From Spirobacillus cienkowskii (GTDB lineage Bacteria > Bdellovibrionota_B > Oligoflexia > Silvanigrellales > Silvanigrellaceae): 64,000 nucleotides of DNA. The stretch covers positions 519,501 through 583,500 of the forward strand of contig NZ_CP146516.1 in the NCBI RefSeq assembly GCF_037081835.1, in the 5' to 3' direction. Numbering within the stretch: the stretch's first letter is position 1; each line of letters starts with the position of its first letter. The notes beneath the pieces are model-generated. The model had not been told where the DNA came from. It worked only from the letters and a program-made list of their open reading frames with translations, and did not search any database. Both the position numbers and the translations under genes were made by a program. Positions 28,359 to 36,870 of this stretch are shown piece by piece.

Positions 28359-29396
28359 TCAATCAGATTTCTGTGACGACGGTAAGTTTTTAGATTCAAG
28401 AGAATTGATAGATGCCTGTGCCTGTTTGAATTCATTGATAAAACTTTGGTTTTCGGAACTTAGTTCTAAAAATCGTTTGTAATAAAACACTGCTTTTTTA
28501 GGGTCATATTGAGTATAAATTTTTCCTAATAAAAACAATGATTCTGGGTAATCTGGTTCGGCGGAATATGCTTTTTCAAGTTTGCCCATCGCTAGCGACA
28601 AGTTATTTGATTTTAGATCACACTTCGCAGAATCTGTGAGAGTAGATGCTAAGAAAGGTCTTGATTGTAGCACTAAATCAAATATTTTTTGAGCCTTAAC
28701 GCAATCATTGATACCCAGGTAGGCATTGCCTAAAACATTTAAAAGCAGAATTTTTTCTGTTTCTGCTGTAGTTTTATCTCTACTTATAATTTTAAAGTCA
28801 GATTTTTCAAATTCTTTCATTTCTTTGATTGCTTTACTATAACGTCCTTTTTTAACATCAATGCTACTCATAATTAATAACAGCTGAAGATCGAGTGGAT
28901 TTTTTTCGTAGTTTTTTTTGATTAGCTGTTCGGCCTCATTGATTTCGCCAGTTTTTAAATAAACCCAACTTAAAGACTTAATTGTTCGCAAATCGTTTGG
29001 TGCTAAACCAAGTGATTGTTTATAATTTAAAATTGCTTTTTGCTCTAAAGAAAGGCCGCGATACGCTTCACCTAAAAAATAAAATAGTTCTGGATCTTTA
29101 GGATAAGCAGAAGATACTTCTGACAAAAGGTTTGCAGCTTCTTTAAATTTGTTCATTTTAACATAAACCAAACCAAGGTTGCGTTTGGCTGTAGAAGAAT
29201 TTGGTTCTTCTTTCAGAGCATTTTTGTACTGTTCTGCAGATCTTGCAAATTCGCCTTTTTCTGCAAACTTATTTCCTGACAGTATGTAACTTAAACTGTT
29301 GGGGGTTTTTGATGATGTGCTAGTACAACCCTGGCTAAAAGCAATAATTAAAGTGATTAGCGAAACACTGAGTTTATGTCTATTTATAATGTTCAC
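28359..29396 (-). CDS. TPR-repeat lipoprotein
   Basis: 345 residues starting with GTG at 29396. A lipoprotein signal ends at C24 (SQGC). Residues about 35-330 are tetratricopeptide repeats (for example KGEFARSAEQYKNALKEEPN, LGLVYVKMNKFKEAANLL, LGEAYRGLSLEQKAILNYKQ). Such proteins act as scaffolds in the outer membrane, for example in type IV pilus or envelope assembly, but no partner gene is adjacent. The start overlaps the rsmD stop by 4 bases, so translation is coupled. Confidence 0.82.
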   Translation of the reverse strand: MNIINRHKLSVSLITLIIAFSQGCTSTSSKTPNSLSYILSGNKFAEKGEFARSAEQYKNALKEEPNSSTAKRNLGLVYVKMNKFKEAANLLSEVSSAYPKDPELFYFLGEAYRGLSLEQKAILNYKQSLGLAPNDLRTIKSLSWVYLKTGEINEAEQLIKKNYEKNPLDLQLLLIMSSIDVKKGRYSKAIKEMKEFEKSDFKIISRDKTTAETEKILLLNVLGNAYLGINDCVKAQKIFDLVLQSRPFLASTLTDSAKCDLKSNNLSLAMGKLEKAYSAEPDYPESLFLLGKIYTQYDPKKAVFYYKRFLELSSENQSFINEFKQAQASINSLESKNLPSSQKSD

Positions 29397-29962
29397 TCGT
29401 GAGTTCCTTTCTGCCAGATTTCTAATTTTGTTTTTCCATAATTGCGTTTGTCTGTCATGCGCCAGTCTCTTGAGTAGAATTGTAAATGAAAATCATAGTT
29501 TGCTGGCATTTCAAAAATGACGGTGCAATTATTGTTTAATATTTTTGAATGTTCAATTTCATTAAGTGCATTTTTATACCATTCTGTACTATAGGGAGGA
29601 TCTGCAAAAACGATGTCAATTTTAATGTCAAAATTGAATGATTTTAAAAAATTTGAAACATCATTTTTGATAATTATGAATTTATCATCTGGTATTTGTA
29701 ATTTTTTTAAATTTTCTTGAATTACTTTTACAGCATCTGGATGTTGTTCAACAAAAATAACTTTATGAGCACCTCTACTAAGCGCTTCAATACCAAGAGA
29801 GCCGCTACCAGAAAATAAATCAAGTACATTAGAGTTATGAATTTCTGATGCAATAATATTAAACAAACTTTCTTTAATTCTGTCGGCAGTTGGTCTGGTA
29901 ATTAAATTACCAGGAAGTGTGGCAAGCTGTCTTCGTTTGTAAATGCCACTGATAACACGCAT
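29393..29962 (-). CDS. rsmD: 16S rRNA (guanine966-N2)-methyltransferase
   Basis: Methylates G966 of 16S rRNA using S-adenosylmethionine. 189 residues with RVISGIYKRRQL at the start, RPTADRIKESLFNI, the SAM motif DLFSGSGSLGIEALSRGA and the catalytic FADPPY. Length and motif order are those of RsmD. It overlaps the TPR lipoprotein gene by 4 bases. Confidence 0.92.
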   Translation of the reverse strand: MRVISGIYKRRQLATLPGNLITRPTADRIKESLFNIIASEIHNSNVLDLFSGSGSLGIEALSRGAHKVIFVEQHPDAVKVIQENLKKLQIPDDKFIIIKNDVSNFLKSFNFDIKIDIVFADPPYSTEWYKNALNEIEHSKILNNNCTVIFEMPANYDFHLQFYSRDWRMTDKRNYGKTKLEIWQKGTHE

Positions 29963-29985
29963 CTATTTTTACACCTTTATCTTAT

Positions 29986-30882
29986 TTATTCACTTTGAAG
30001 TGCTTTATTTAGAGTGTTAAAAAACGCTCTAAATTCTTGAATATCAAAGTGATGATTTTCTATTTGTTTTACTGGCACAATTCCTCGAATTGAAGAAATT
30101 ATGGCGCATCCTGCGAACTCTACTATCTTTGCACGATTTAATTCTTTCCAGTCAAATGAAATTTTAAACTTTTTTAAGCCTGAAATTAAGCGAGAGAGTG
30201 TTGTACCTGCTAAACATGCTCCTTCAAAGGGGGCAGAATAAACATTGAGATTCTTATCAAACCATATAAAATTTGCAGTAGTTGATTCTGTTATTATTTC
30301 ATTGGAATTATAATAAAGGGCATCTTCAAACCCATCTAATCGAGAGTTCTCGAGTGCTATTATGCTATAGAGATAAGAGCTACTTTTTATATTTACAAGT
30401 CCAGGAGAACGCAAATCAGCTACTAATTTTAACTTTATGCCATTCATGTAATTTTCTTTTGTTGGCCCAGAAACATTTCTGCAAATAATGTAAATATTAC
30501 AGGACGGAAGAGAATTATTTTCTCTTTTAATAGCAAAATCAAATGAATTTCCTCCCGAAATAATAATTCTTAACTGTGCTTTATCATAAAGTTGTTCTGA
30601 TTTTTTAATATTCTCATCTACTGCTTTTAGAGCCTCATTTTTAAGATCGTGCTCGTTTGGTATTTGGATAAAAGATTTTTCACAACTTAATTTCATTCTC
30701 TCATAATGAGTCTGCCAGTCAATAATTTTACCTTTATAAACCAAAAGTGTTTCAAAAATTGCATGACCAAACAACAATCCTCTGTCGCTAAGAGGAACAC
30801 TTGCCTCATTGAGATTGCATAACTTTCCATTAATATTTGCAATACCATTAAATATATTTTTCATAATAAATCTCATATACAA
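29986..30882 (-). CDS. Class IV aminotransferase (branched-chain aminotransferase / aminodeoxychorismate lyase family)
   Basis: PLP enzyme of fold type IV, up to 298 residues. Visible are LSDRGLLFGHAIFETL near the start, the PLP lysine in NIKSSSYL, and the ITESTTANFIWF cofactor-phosphate loop. Length and sequence fit PabC (4-amino-4-deoxychorismate lyase, folate synthesis) at least as well as IlvE or D-amino acid transaminase; substrate cannot be decided by eye. The ATG at 30864 (MKNIFNG) has a GAGA box, so the first six residues may not be translated. It lies 23 bases upstream of rsmD on the same strand. Confidence 0.8.
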   Translation of the reverse strand: MYMRFIMKNIFNGIANINGKLCNLNEASVPLSDRGLLFGHAIFETLLVYKGKIIDWQTHYERMKLSCEKSFIQIPNEHDLKNEALKAVDENIKKSEQLYDKAQLRIIISGGNSFDFAIKRENNSLPSCNIYIICRNVSGPTKENYMNGIKLKLVADLRSPGLVNIKSSSYLYSIIALENSRLDGFEDALYYNSNEIITESTTANFIWFDKNLNVYSAPFEGACLAGTTLSRLISGLKKFKISFDWKELNRAKIVEFAGCAIISSIRGIVPVKQIENHHFDIQEFRAFFNTLNKALQSE

Positions 30883-30955
30883 AAAAAAGAGATTATATAG
30901 CTTTAGCTATTGTCTTAGGCATTTAATAATTTGTAAACCTCTGTCCCAAAAAAAG

Positions 30956-31483
30956 CTAGCTAACAAAGTAACGAGAATTAGCGAAATAGATTGCTCTAAA
31001 ATCATAACTTATTTGACGACTAGTTTGAAATGGAATCACAACACCACGATCAAAGTCAACATTAAGAACATTGAGTGAATCTTTTTCAAAACAAGAATAT
31101 TCATCTAACAAATCTTCCTCAGATTTTACACTATTTTCTAAATCGTAACAAAAAGAAAAAGACAAATTATTAATTATATTTTTACAGAGATTGTTTGCTA
31201 ATCCTTTAAAAAAACGCTTTTTTGCAGTGTACCAAGTTAAAAATGCATTGCGTAAAATTTGCGAAGGAAATTGATTTAACCACTCTTTTTCTTTTTTTTT
31301 AAAGGGAGAAAAATCTTGATTTAAAGAAAAATTTTCTCCTGTATTTTTAAATCCACTATAATTTTGATTATTATTTGACACTTTGCAAATGTATATAACT
31401 CTCGCACAATCAATCCATTGAGAAAGTTTTTTAGCTTGCTCAATGCTTGGAAACGTTCTGAATTTTACACCACATATTGTCAT
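30956..31483 (-). pseudogene. TnpB (IS605 OrfB) N-terminal fragment
   Basis: 175 residues. The start GVKFRTFPSIEQAKKLSQW matches the N-terminal helix-turn-helix of TnpB (k-f-r-x-y-P-t-x-e-Q), followed by the FPSQILRNAFLTWYTAKKRFFKG block and, near the end, VDFDRGVVIPFQTS, the region of the first RuvC motif. The rest of the nuclease is missing; the frame stops and the aminotransferase gene begins 74 bases further on. GGAGG precedes the ATG, so the fragment may still be made. Together with the divergent tnpA fragment it marks a decayed IS605-type element. Confidence 0.65.
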
Positions 31484-31530
31484 AAATCCTCCACTATCAT
31501 ATTTGTAACATTCGTGAATTTTGGAGTCAA

Positions 31531-31734
31531 TTGCTTGATTGCAAACTTATTGAGTTAAACAGCAAAGACAATCATGAACATATTCTTGTAAGTATCCTAC
31601 CTAAATATTTTGTTGCAATAGTGGTGATCAAATTAAAATTAAAATCTTCTTATTTTTTCAAAAAGAGTTTCGGAAACAGATTAAGAAAAAATTATGGAGA
31701 GATTATTTTTGTAGCCCAAGCAAGCCCTCTCTAA
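31531..31734 (+). pseudogene. TnpA (IS200/IS605 Y1 transposase) fragment
   Basis: 67 residues. SKDNHEHILVSILPKYFVA corresponds to the HUH segment (x-D-H-V-H-L-L-x-S-x-P-P-K-Y) of IS200-type transposases, and VIKLKLKSSYFF to the K-x-K-S-S helix. The N-terminal part and the catalytic tyrosine region are absent. It is divergent from the tnpB fragment, the arrangement seen in IS605. Confidence 0.6.
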
Positions 31735-32198
31735 TGCGTTAAGACGCGCATGAAGAAGCAAGAATGTGCCTAATTTTTTTAAAAATATTTAAACTTTATA
31801 AGAGAAAATTAAAATAAGAAATTTAATTATAATAATATAATGAAAAAGGACCTCGTAAGTTTTTATTTTAGGAGAAACCCACTTTCAAAAAAGTGGATGC
31901 CTTGTGATTTTTTTTTAGGCTTCCCTCAATCGTACAAGCCGGAGGGCATGCTCACCAAAAAACCGTTAGCTTCCTATAACGTTATTTGTAGGTTCTGCCA
32001 CATTATTTACAAAAACTACACGAGGCTATAATAATTATGCAAATATTATTTATAATCGTCAAGAGTATTTTAATTTTTTGCAATTTTAATATATTATAAA
32101 TTGAAATTGTTGAATTTTTTTTCATACTGCATAAAGTTTTGTCAAAATGTGTCGAAAAAAGATGCATGTAAAAAAATATCCGCTTTGAGGGGGTATAA
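31735..32198. other. Gene-free region with a GC-richer structured stretch
   Basis: About 460 bases between the tnpA relic and the PocR-type regulator. 31734-31751 is a small imperfect hairpin that could be an old IS605 end. 31879-31896 is a 7-bp stem (ccacttt/aaagtgg) followed by a T run at 31908-31916. 31918-31960 is clearly GC-richer than its surroundings and can form two mutually exclusive stems (ggctt/aagcc or ccctc/gaggg). A 63-codon frame across it has no recognisable product. The remaining 150 bases before the regulator are AT-rich and probably hold its promoter. Confidence 0.4.
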
Positions 32199-33773
32199 GT
32201 GACAGATGAACAGCATTTCAATTACGAGCATTTTGAAAATTTAAATATTATAAAGAAATTACGGATAATTATAGGCAGTTGGTGGAATATTCAGCTAAAT
32301 TTTACCGATCAAAAAGGGTATTTGAGGGGGGTTCCACAAGGAAAATTCTTTAATCCTAAAAATCCAATCTGTAAACTCATTACTGAAAATAACGAAACAT
32401 TTAGACAATGTGTTGCTGTCGCAAGGCAAACAACAATCGAATCCGAAGAAGCTGGTGAGCAATTAATATCAACATGTCATGCTGGATTTAGCACAATTTC
32501 TGTTCCTTTAAAATTAGGAAATAAATATTTAGGATGCGTATTCGCCGATGGTTTTATAATTGAAGAAACTCTTGAAGAACAAAAAGAAAAATTACGATAT
32601 TATTTAAAAAAACATTTTAGTCAAGAATATGATGATATTGAGAAATATATTCATCAGCTTCCAATTTTATCAATGAAAGAGGTAAGATATCTTGAAGAAC
32701 TATTGCAGGTATTTATTGATGAAATTCTAACTTTAAGAAAATCAATTAATGATAATAATGATGATTTTCAGGCAATATCATCAAGCTTAAAAAAAGATTG
32801 GAATTTTGAAAATATTGTAGGCAAAAGTACAGCAATGCAAGAGGTTTTTAAGCTTTTATCTAAAATAAGCGATAGTGATGCGACAATTTTAATTACAGGT
32901 GAAAATGGTACAGGAAAAGAAGGAATTGCTAAAGCTATTCACGTAAATTCAAAAAGAAAAGATAAAAATTTTATAGTCCAAAATTGCGGAGCAATAAATG
33001 ATAATTTATTGGAATCAGAATTATTTGGACATGTAAAAGGCTCATTTACCAATGCAATTAAAGATAAAAAAGGATTATTTGAATTAGCTGATAAAGGAAC
33101 ATTATTTTTAGATGAAATTGGTGATACTTCTTCTTCAATGCAGGTTAAATTACTCAGACTTTTGCAAGATGGTACTTTTATTCCTGTAGGTGGATTGGAG
33201 CAAAAAAAAGTAGATGTTCGTATTTTAGCTGCAACAAATAAAAATCTAGAAGAGATGGTTAAAAATGGTTCTTTTCGCGAAGATCTATATTATCGTTTAA
33301 ATGTTATTAATGTTAAACTTCCTCCGCTCCGAGATAGGGTAGAAGATATTCTTCTTTTAACAAAAAAATTTCTTGAAAATTATAGCACACAAAATAATAC
33401 AAAAATTAAAAAAATTTCTGCCGGCTGTATGCAGAGAATGGAAAAATATACTTGGCCAGGGAATGTGAGAGAGCTAGAAAATGAAATTCAAAGACTTTGT
33501 GTTTTATCCGGTGATGAGATAGAAATACAAGAAGAACTTTTATCAGAAAGAATTTATGGTATACGTGACAATAATGAATCATTTAATGGAATAAATAAAG
33601 AAGGTAGTCTCAAAGAAGCTGTAGAACAACTCGAAAAAGAAATGATTTTATTAAATTTAGAAATTGAAAATTGGAACAAAAGCAAAACAGCATTAAAATT
33701 AGGAATAAGCCGTGCTAGTTTAATAATGAAATGTGAAAAATATCATTTAGAAAAAAAACAAAACAAAAATTAA
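32199..33773 (+). CDS. Sigma54-dependent regulator with PocR-type sensor domain
   Basis: 524 residues, GTG start with GAGGGGG upstream. Residues about 20-175 resemble the PocR ligand-binding domain, with C58, C71 and the C93-H94 pair (STCHAG) that may bind a metal. Residues 202-440 are an AAA+ sigma54-activator domain: Walker A GENGTGKE (234-241), Walker B TLFLDEIG (301-308), sensor and arginine residues (FREDLYYRL). The sigma54-contact loop reads GSFTNA (281-286) instead of GAFTGA. A Fis-type helix-turn-helix ends the protein (KTALKLGISRASLIMKCEKY). The target gene is unknown; the secreted protein 132 bases downstream is one candidate. Confidence 0.85.
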   Translation: MTDEQHFNYEHFENLNIIKKLRIIIGSWWNIQLNFTDQKGYLRGVPQGKFFNPKNPICKLITENNETFRQCVAVARQTTIESEEAGEQLISTCHAGFSTISVPLKLGNKYLGCVFADGFIIEETLEEQKEKLRYYLKKHFSQEYDDIEKYIHQLPILSMKEVRYLEELLQVFIDEILTLRKSINDNNDDFQAISSSLKKDWNFENIVGKSTAMQEVFKLLSKISDSDATILITGENGTGKEGIAKAIHVNSKRKDKNFIVQNCGAINDNLLESELFGHVKGSFTNAIKDKKGLFELADKGTLFLDEIGDTSSSMQVKLLRLLQDGTFIPVGGLEQKKVDVRILAATNKNLEEMVKNGSFREDLYYRLNVINVKLPPLRDRVEDILLLTKKFLENYSTQNNTKIKKISAGCMQRMEKYTWPGNVRELENEIQRLCVLSGDEIEIQEELLSERIYGIRDNNESFNGINKEGSLKEAVEQLEKEMILLNLEIENWNKSKTALKLGISRASLIMKCEKYHLEKKQNKN

Positions 33774-33905
33774 GTCATTTATTTAGATTACCAAAAAAAG
33801 CAAATTAATTTAATTGACAAAATAGAAAAAATACGTAAAATATCTTTACCTTTATAAAAAGGATTATGAATATTTTTAAACCTCTTTTTAGGAGTGCAGT
33901 AAGCC

Positions 33906-34427
33906 GTGAAATTTTTAATTTTTCTGAGTTTAATTTCTATAAAATTAGCAGTTTTTGCAAACACCATCATAGTTAACGAAAAAAATATGTCTGCAGCTGC
34001 TGCTTTTGATAGTTTTTTATCAGAAATTGAAAACTTTGATTTGTCACCAATCATGTGTTCAGAAATTGCTTGTACTTCTAAAGTTTTATTTAATAATATT
34101 GAGGTGGGAGATGCATTTTTTACTGATGAAATTAATAATTTGAATGGTGCTTCAAAAGTTGAAATAAAAATTTTAAATAATGGTGATGTTAGTAATTTTG
34201 TTATGATACATTATGTTTGTATAACAGATAAAACGTGTCGATTCTTTCTTCCTGAACAATATGAAATGATAAATTATGCTTATGAAAACAATCGGTTTCA
34301 TTCCGAACGACTAAAAAGATCTCCTATTTCAACTAGATATTATTATGCATTTAGTGTTTACTTAGAGAAAATTAGAGAGAAATATCAGCAACAAAATAAA
34401 AAACTAAAAATTAGTAATGCCAGTTAA
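33906..34427 (+). CDS. Secreted protein of unknown function
   Basis: 173 residues starting with GTG at 33906, with AGGAG 11 bases upstream. Residues 1-19 form a signal peptide (cleavage after VFA). The mature protein has four cysteines in two close groups (IMCSEIACTS and YVCITDKTCRFF), suggesting disulfides. No family is recognised. The last codons and the stop lie inside the left inverted repeat of the IS982-type element, so the original C-terminus may have been replaced. Confidence 0.65.
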   Translation: MKFLIFLSLISIKLAVFANTIIVNEKNMSAAAAFDSFLSEIENFDLSPIMCSEIACTSKVLFNNIEVGDAFFTDEINNLNGASKVEIKILNNGDVSNFVMIHYVCITDKTCRFFLPEQYEMINYAYENNRFHSERLKRSPISTRYYYAFSVYLEKIREKYQQQNKKLKISNAS

Positions 34428-34438
34428 TAGTTGAGAAA
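34408..34438 (+). repeat. Left inverted repeat of the IS982-type element
   Basis: The 31 bases match the reverse complement of 35418-35448 with two mismatches. The core ttaatagttgagaaa is perfect. It contains the stop codon of the upstream secreted-protein gene. Confidence 0.7.
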
Positions 34439-34516
34439 GTTATTGTGAGGCTTGAAGAAATAGCTCCAATTTGTTAAATAATTTTTGCACAAACAAAATT
34501 AACAAAGGAGCTACCA

Positions 34517-35411
34517 ATGGACTGGCAGAGCCAACTCATCACTGTATACCTTACTACCTGCGATTTCTTTTCTCAACTCTCTCCAACCTCTTTTTTAAAA
34601 ATTAGTCCAAACTCAAATCCCTCGTTCACAGACCAAGAAGTCACCACTATTTACATCTTTGGAGTTTTAATGAAACAAAAAAATATAAAAGCTATTTTTA
34701 ACTTCACTAAAAATTTTATTCCAAACTGGTTTCCTCACTTGCCTTCTTATGAAGGATTTTTGTCAAGACTTAATAGCTTAAGTAAACTCTTTCCTGAACT
34801 TGCAAACTTTATTTTAAAAAATAATAAATTTAAAATCCCTAAAACAAAATCCAAACCTTTTATTCTTATTGACTCTTTACCTATTATACTCACAACTGGT
34901 TTTCGGGCGCACAAGTGCAATACTGCAAACGATATTTCTGCTATTGGCTATTGCTCTTCAAAAGATAAATTTTACTATGGGTTAAAACTTCATCTCGCTG
35001 CTTTGTTTCAAAATAAAAAACTTGCCGCACCTATTGATTTTAAAATCACACCCGCCGCAACTCACGACTTAACTGCTGTTAAGAATGATCTTTTAAACTT
35101 CAAACATTCGCAAATCTTTGCCAATCGTGCTTACTGTGACAAATCAACTAAAAAAAACTTGAATCAAATAAACTCTAAATTACACACACCAATTAAACTC
35201 TCTCGGAATAAAAAAACTCTTTCTAGTGATGAGAAAGTTTATTCTAAATCTGTTAGCTCTATTCGGCAGTCCATTGAAATCCTTTTTAACTGGTTAATTG
35301 AATCCAGCGGTATTCAAATCGCATCAAAAGTTCGAATCGACTAAAGGCCTTATCGTCCATGTTTTCGGACGATTTTCTGCCTGCCTGTTTAACTACTTAT
35401 TCAAATTCTAA
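34517..35411 (+). pseudogene. IS982-type transposase, frameshifted
   Basis: DDE transposase. The first frame gives 275 residues (34517-35344): TDQEVTTIYIFGVLMKQ, FPHLPSYEGFLSRLNSL, LIDSLPIIL, YGLKLHLAALFQ and the E-containing SIRQSIEILFNWL. After ASKVR the frame runs into TAA, but reading one base on continues as STKGLIVHVFGRFSACLF to a stop at 35411, the expected family C-terminus, so one extra base is present near 35333. The D-K-x-Y motif reads ANRAYCD with Asn in place of Asp. AAGGAG lies before the ATG. The gene is most likely inactive. Confidence 0.75.
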
Positions 35412-35417
35412 TTGATT

Positions 35418-35448
35418 TTTCTCAACTATTAATTGGCATTAGTAATTT
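35418..35448 (-). repeat. Right inverted repeat of the IS982-type element
   Basis: Partner of 34408-34438, two mismatches over 31 bases; begins 6 bases after the restored transposase stop. Confidence 0.7.
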
Positions 35449-35486
35449 ATTTTTTGGATCTCGATTTCATTAAAGTATAATTTATT

Positions 35487-35900
35487 TTAATCAAGTTTGT
35501 TTTTTACTTTATTTGAAGAACTTATTTTTGTTAATTTAAATGTATTATTTGTTTGAGTAACTATAAGTGTTATATCTTCTCCCCAATCTGTAGTAAAAAC
35601 TTCAAAATCAGCATTTTCAGCAGGAAGATTTTTAAAATTACATTTCCATTTTCCAGGATTTAGCCATAAACCATCATTATAATATTTATCTCCCCAATCA
35701 AAGTTTTGATATTTACCAGGGTAAATAGCAGCAGAAGTCATTGCTATTTTAATTTGAGTTTGTTCCTCATTGCTGCATGATATTCTGATAATTGCTTTTG
35801 AAAAGTTTTTTATTTTCCACTTAGTTGAATAGGTAGAAGATAATAAAACTTGAGGTCCCAGAATCATAATAATTAAATTTATTTTAAGATATTTTAACAT
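35487..35900 (-). CDS. Small secreted protein, unknown
   Basis: 137 residues with a signal peptide (hydrophobic 5-20, cleavage near LLSS). The mature part has two cysteines (RISCSN and KWKCNF), many Trp and Tyr residues and a beta-rich look. No family is recognised. It follows the second SPFH gene after 13 bases on the same strand, so it is probably the last gene of the SulP-SPFH operon, although its role there is unknown. Confidence 0.65.
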   Translation of the reverse strand: MLKYLKINLIIMILGPQVLLSSTYSTKWKIKNFSKAIIRISCSNEEQTQIKIAMTSAAIYPGKYQNFDWGDKYYNDGLWLNPGKWKCNFKNLPAENADFEVFTTDWGEDITLIVTQTNNTFKLTKISSSNKVKNKLD

Positions 35901-35913
35901 AGCTTATAACCAT

Positions 35914-36870
35914 CTATATTTTTCTTGATGAATTGAAATCTTTTGCATACGTCGAATTAAGAGTCAAAGATTTTTGTGCTCCTTCCGAGTTTGACCCATC
36001 GTCAAATGGGGGAGGTAGTGTCATAGCAGCTTCCATAGATTTGACTTCATGTTCTGAGAAACCGTGAAACGCAACAGTGCGATGAGGCTTCAGTAACGAC
36101 AATTCATAGAGTCTTTTGTAAGCTTCTAATAGTTTATAATTATTAGATAATTTTTTATAGGCTCTACTGACACTTAAGCTATATTGTCCTCGTGCTTCGG
36201 CAACAAGGCTCGCAACTTTTGAAGCAGTTTCTGCCTCTAAAATTTGAGCATCTAGGCGTCCTGCTTCTTCTACGTCTGCTTTTGTTTTTTCAAGTTGTGC
36301 AGCAATTGTGTCCATGAGCTGTTGCGATACATCTTGGAGTAAGCTGAGTTTACTAATAAAAATAAAATCAATTGAGAGTCCCCAGCGTTCTGCTTCGTTT
36401 TTAATATTTTCTTTTAATACGGCGCACACTTGATTTCTACTACTCAGAATTTTTTTAAATTCGTAAGTCCCTAGTGTAGCAGTGGCAGAATTTGCAAGAA
36501 CACTTTGTAAAAATTTTTCTAAATTTTCAACTTGAAACAAAGCCTTTTCTGGTGAATAAATCTTAAATTCGACCCAAAGATCAATTATTATCGTAGTACC
36601 ACGACTATCGTTTACATGAATACCCTCAAAGCAGCGAAAATCTTTTTTTAAAGAAACATGGTAAATTTTATTCCATGGTAAAACTTTTTGAATCCATAAA
36701 TGAAGTCCTGGTTGGGTAATAACTTTAGAGAGTTTACCAAACTTACATATTAACACGTTTGTTTCATTTTCAACTTGAATAGTAAAAGATTTAATAATTA
36801 AATAAACAGTTGGAATAAAAACAATCCCTGCAATTAATCCAATGATATAATCAAAAATATATTCATTCAT
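35914..36870 (-). CDS. SPFH/band 7 domain protein B
   Basis: 318 residues. An N-terminal membrane helix (about 8-28) is followed by a band 7 domain (QVENETNVLICKFGKL, QPGLHLWIQKV, RGTTIIIDLWVEFKIYSP) and an Ala/Glu-rich coiled coil (about 205-250, AAQLEKTKADVEEAG, ASLVAEARGQYSLS). Such proteins assemble into large membrane rings or rafts. It overlaps the preceding SPFH gene by 4 bases, and the two resemble an HflK/HflC-like pair without being clear orthologues. Confidence 0.8.
   Translation of the reverse strand: MNEYIFDYIIGLIAGIVFIPTVYLIIKSFTIQVENETNVLICKFGKLSKVITQPGLHLWIQKVLPWNKIYHVSLKKDFRCFEGIHVNDSRGTTIIIDLWVEFKIYSPEKALFQVENLEKFLQSVLANSATATLGTYEFKKILSSRNQVCAVLKENIKNEAERWGLSIDFIFISKLSLLQDVSQQLMDTIAAQLEKTKADVEEAGRLDAQILEAETASKVASLVAEARGQYSLSVSRAYKKLSNNYKLLEAYKRLYELSLLKPHRTVAFHGFSEHEVKSMEAAMTLPPPFDDGSNSEGAQKSLTLNSTYAKDFNSSRKI

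Larger units (their letters stand above)
34408..35448 (+). mobile_element. IS982-family insertion sequence, damaged
   Basis: About 1.04 kb bounded by a 31-base imperfect inverted repeat (34408-34438 and 35418-35448, two mismatches). It carries one transposase gene with a frameshift near its end and an Asn at a position that is normally a catalytic Asp. I could not identify a target duplication with confidence, so the outer limits may be some bases off. Confidence 0.75.

Noticed and set aside
31840-32031. 63-codon plus-strand open frame after the tnpA relic
   Set aside because: It crosses a hairpin, a T run and a GC-rich structured stretch; the translation resembles no protein and looks like noise over a non-coding element.
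32003-32221. 72-codon minus-strand open frame at the start of the sigma54 regulator
   Set aside because: It overlaps the regulator start and promoter region and has low-complexity composition.
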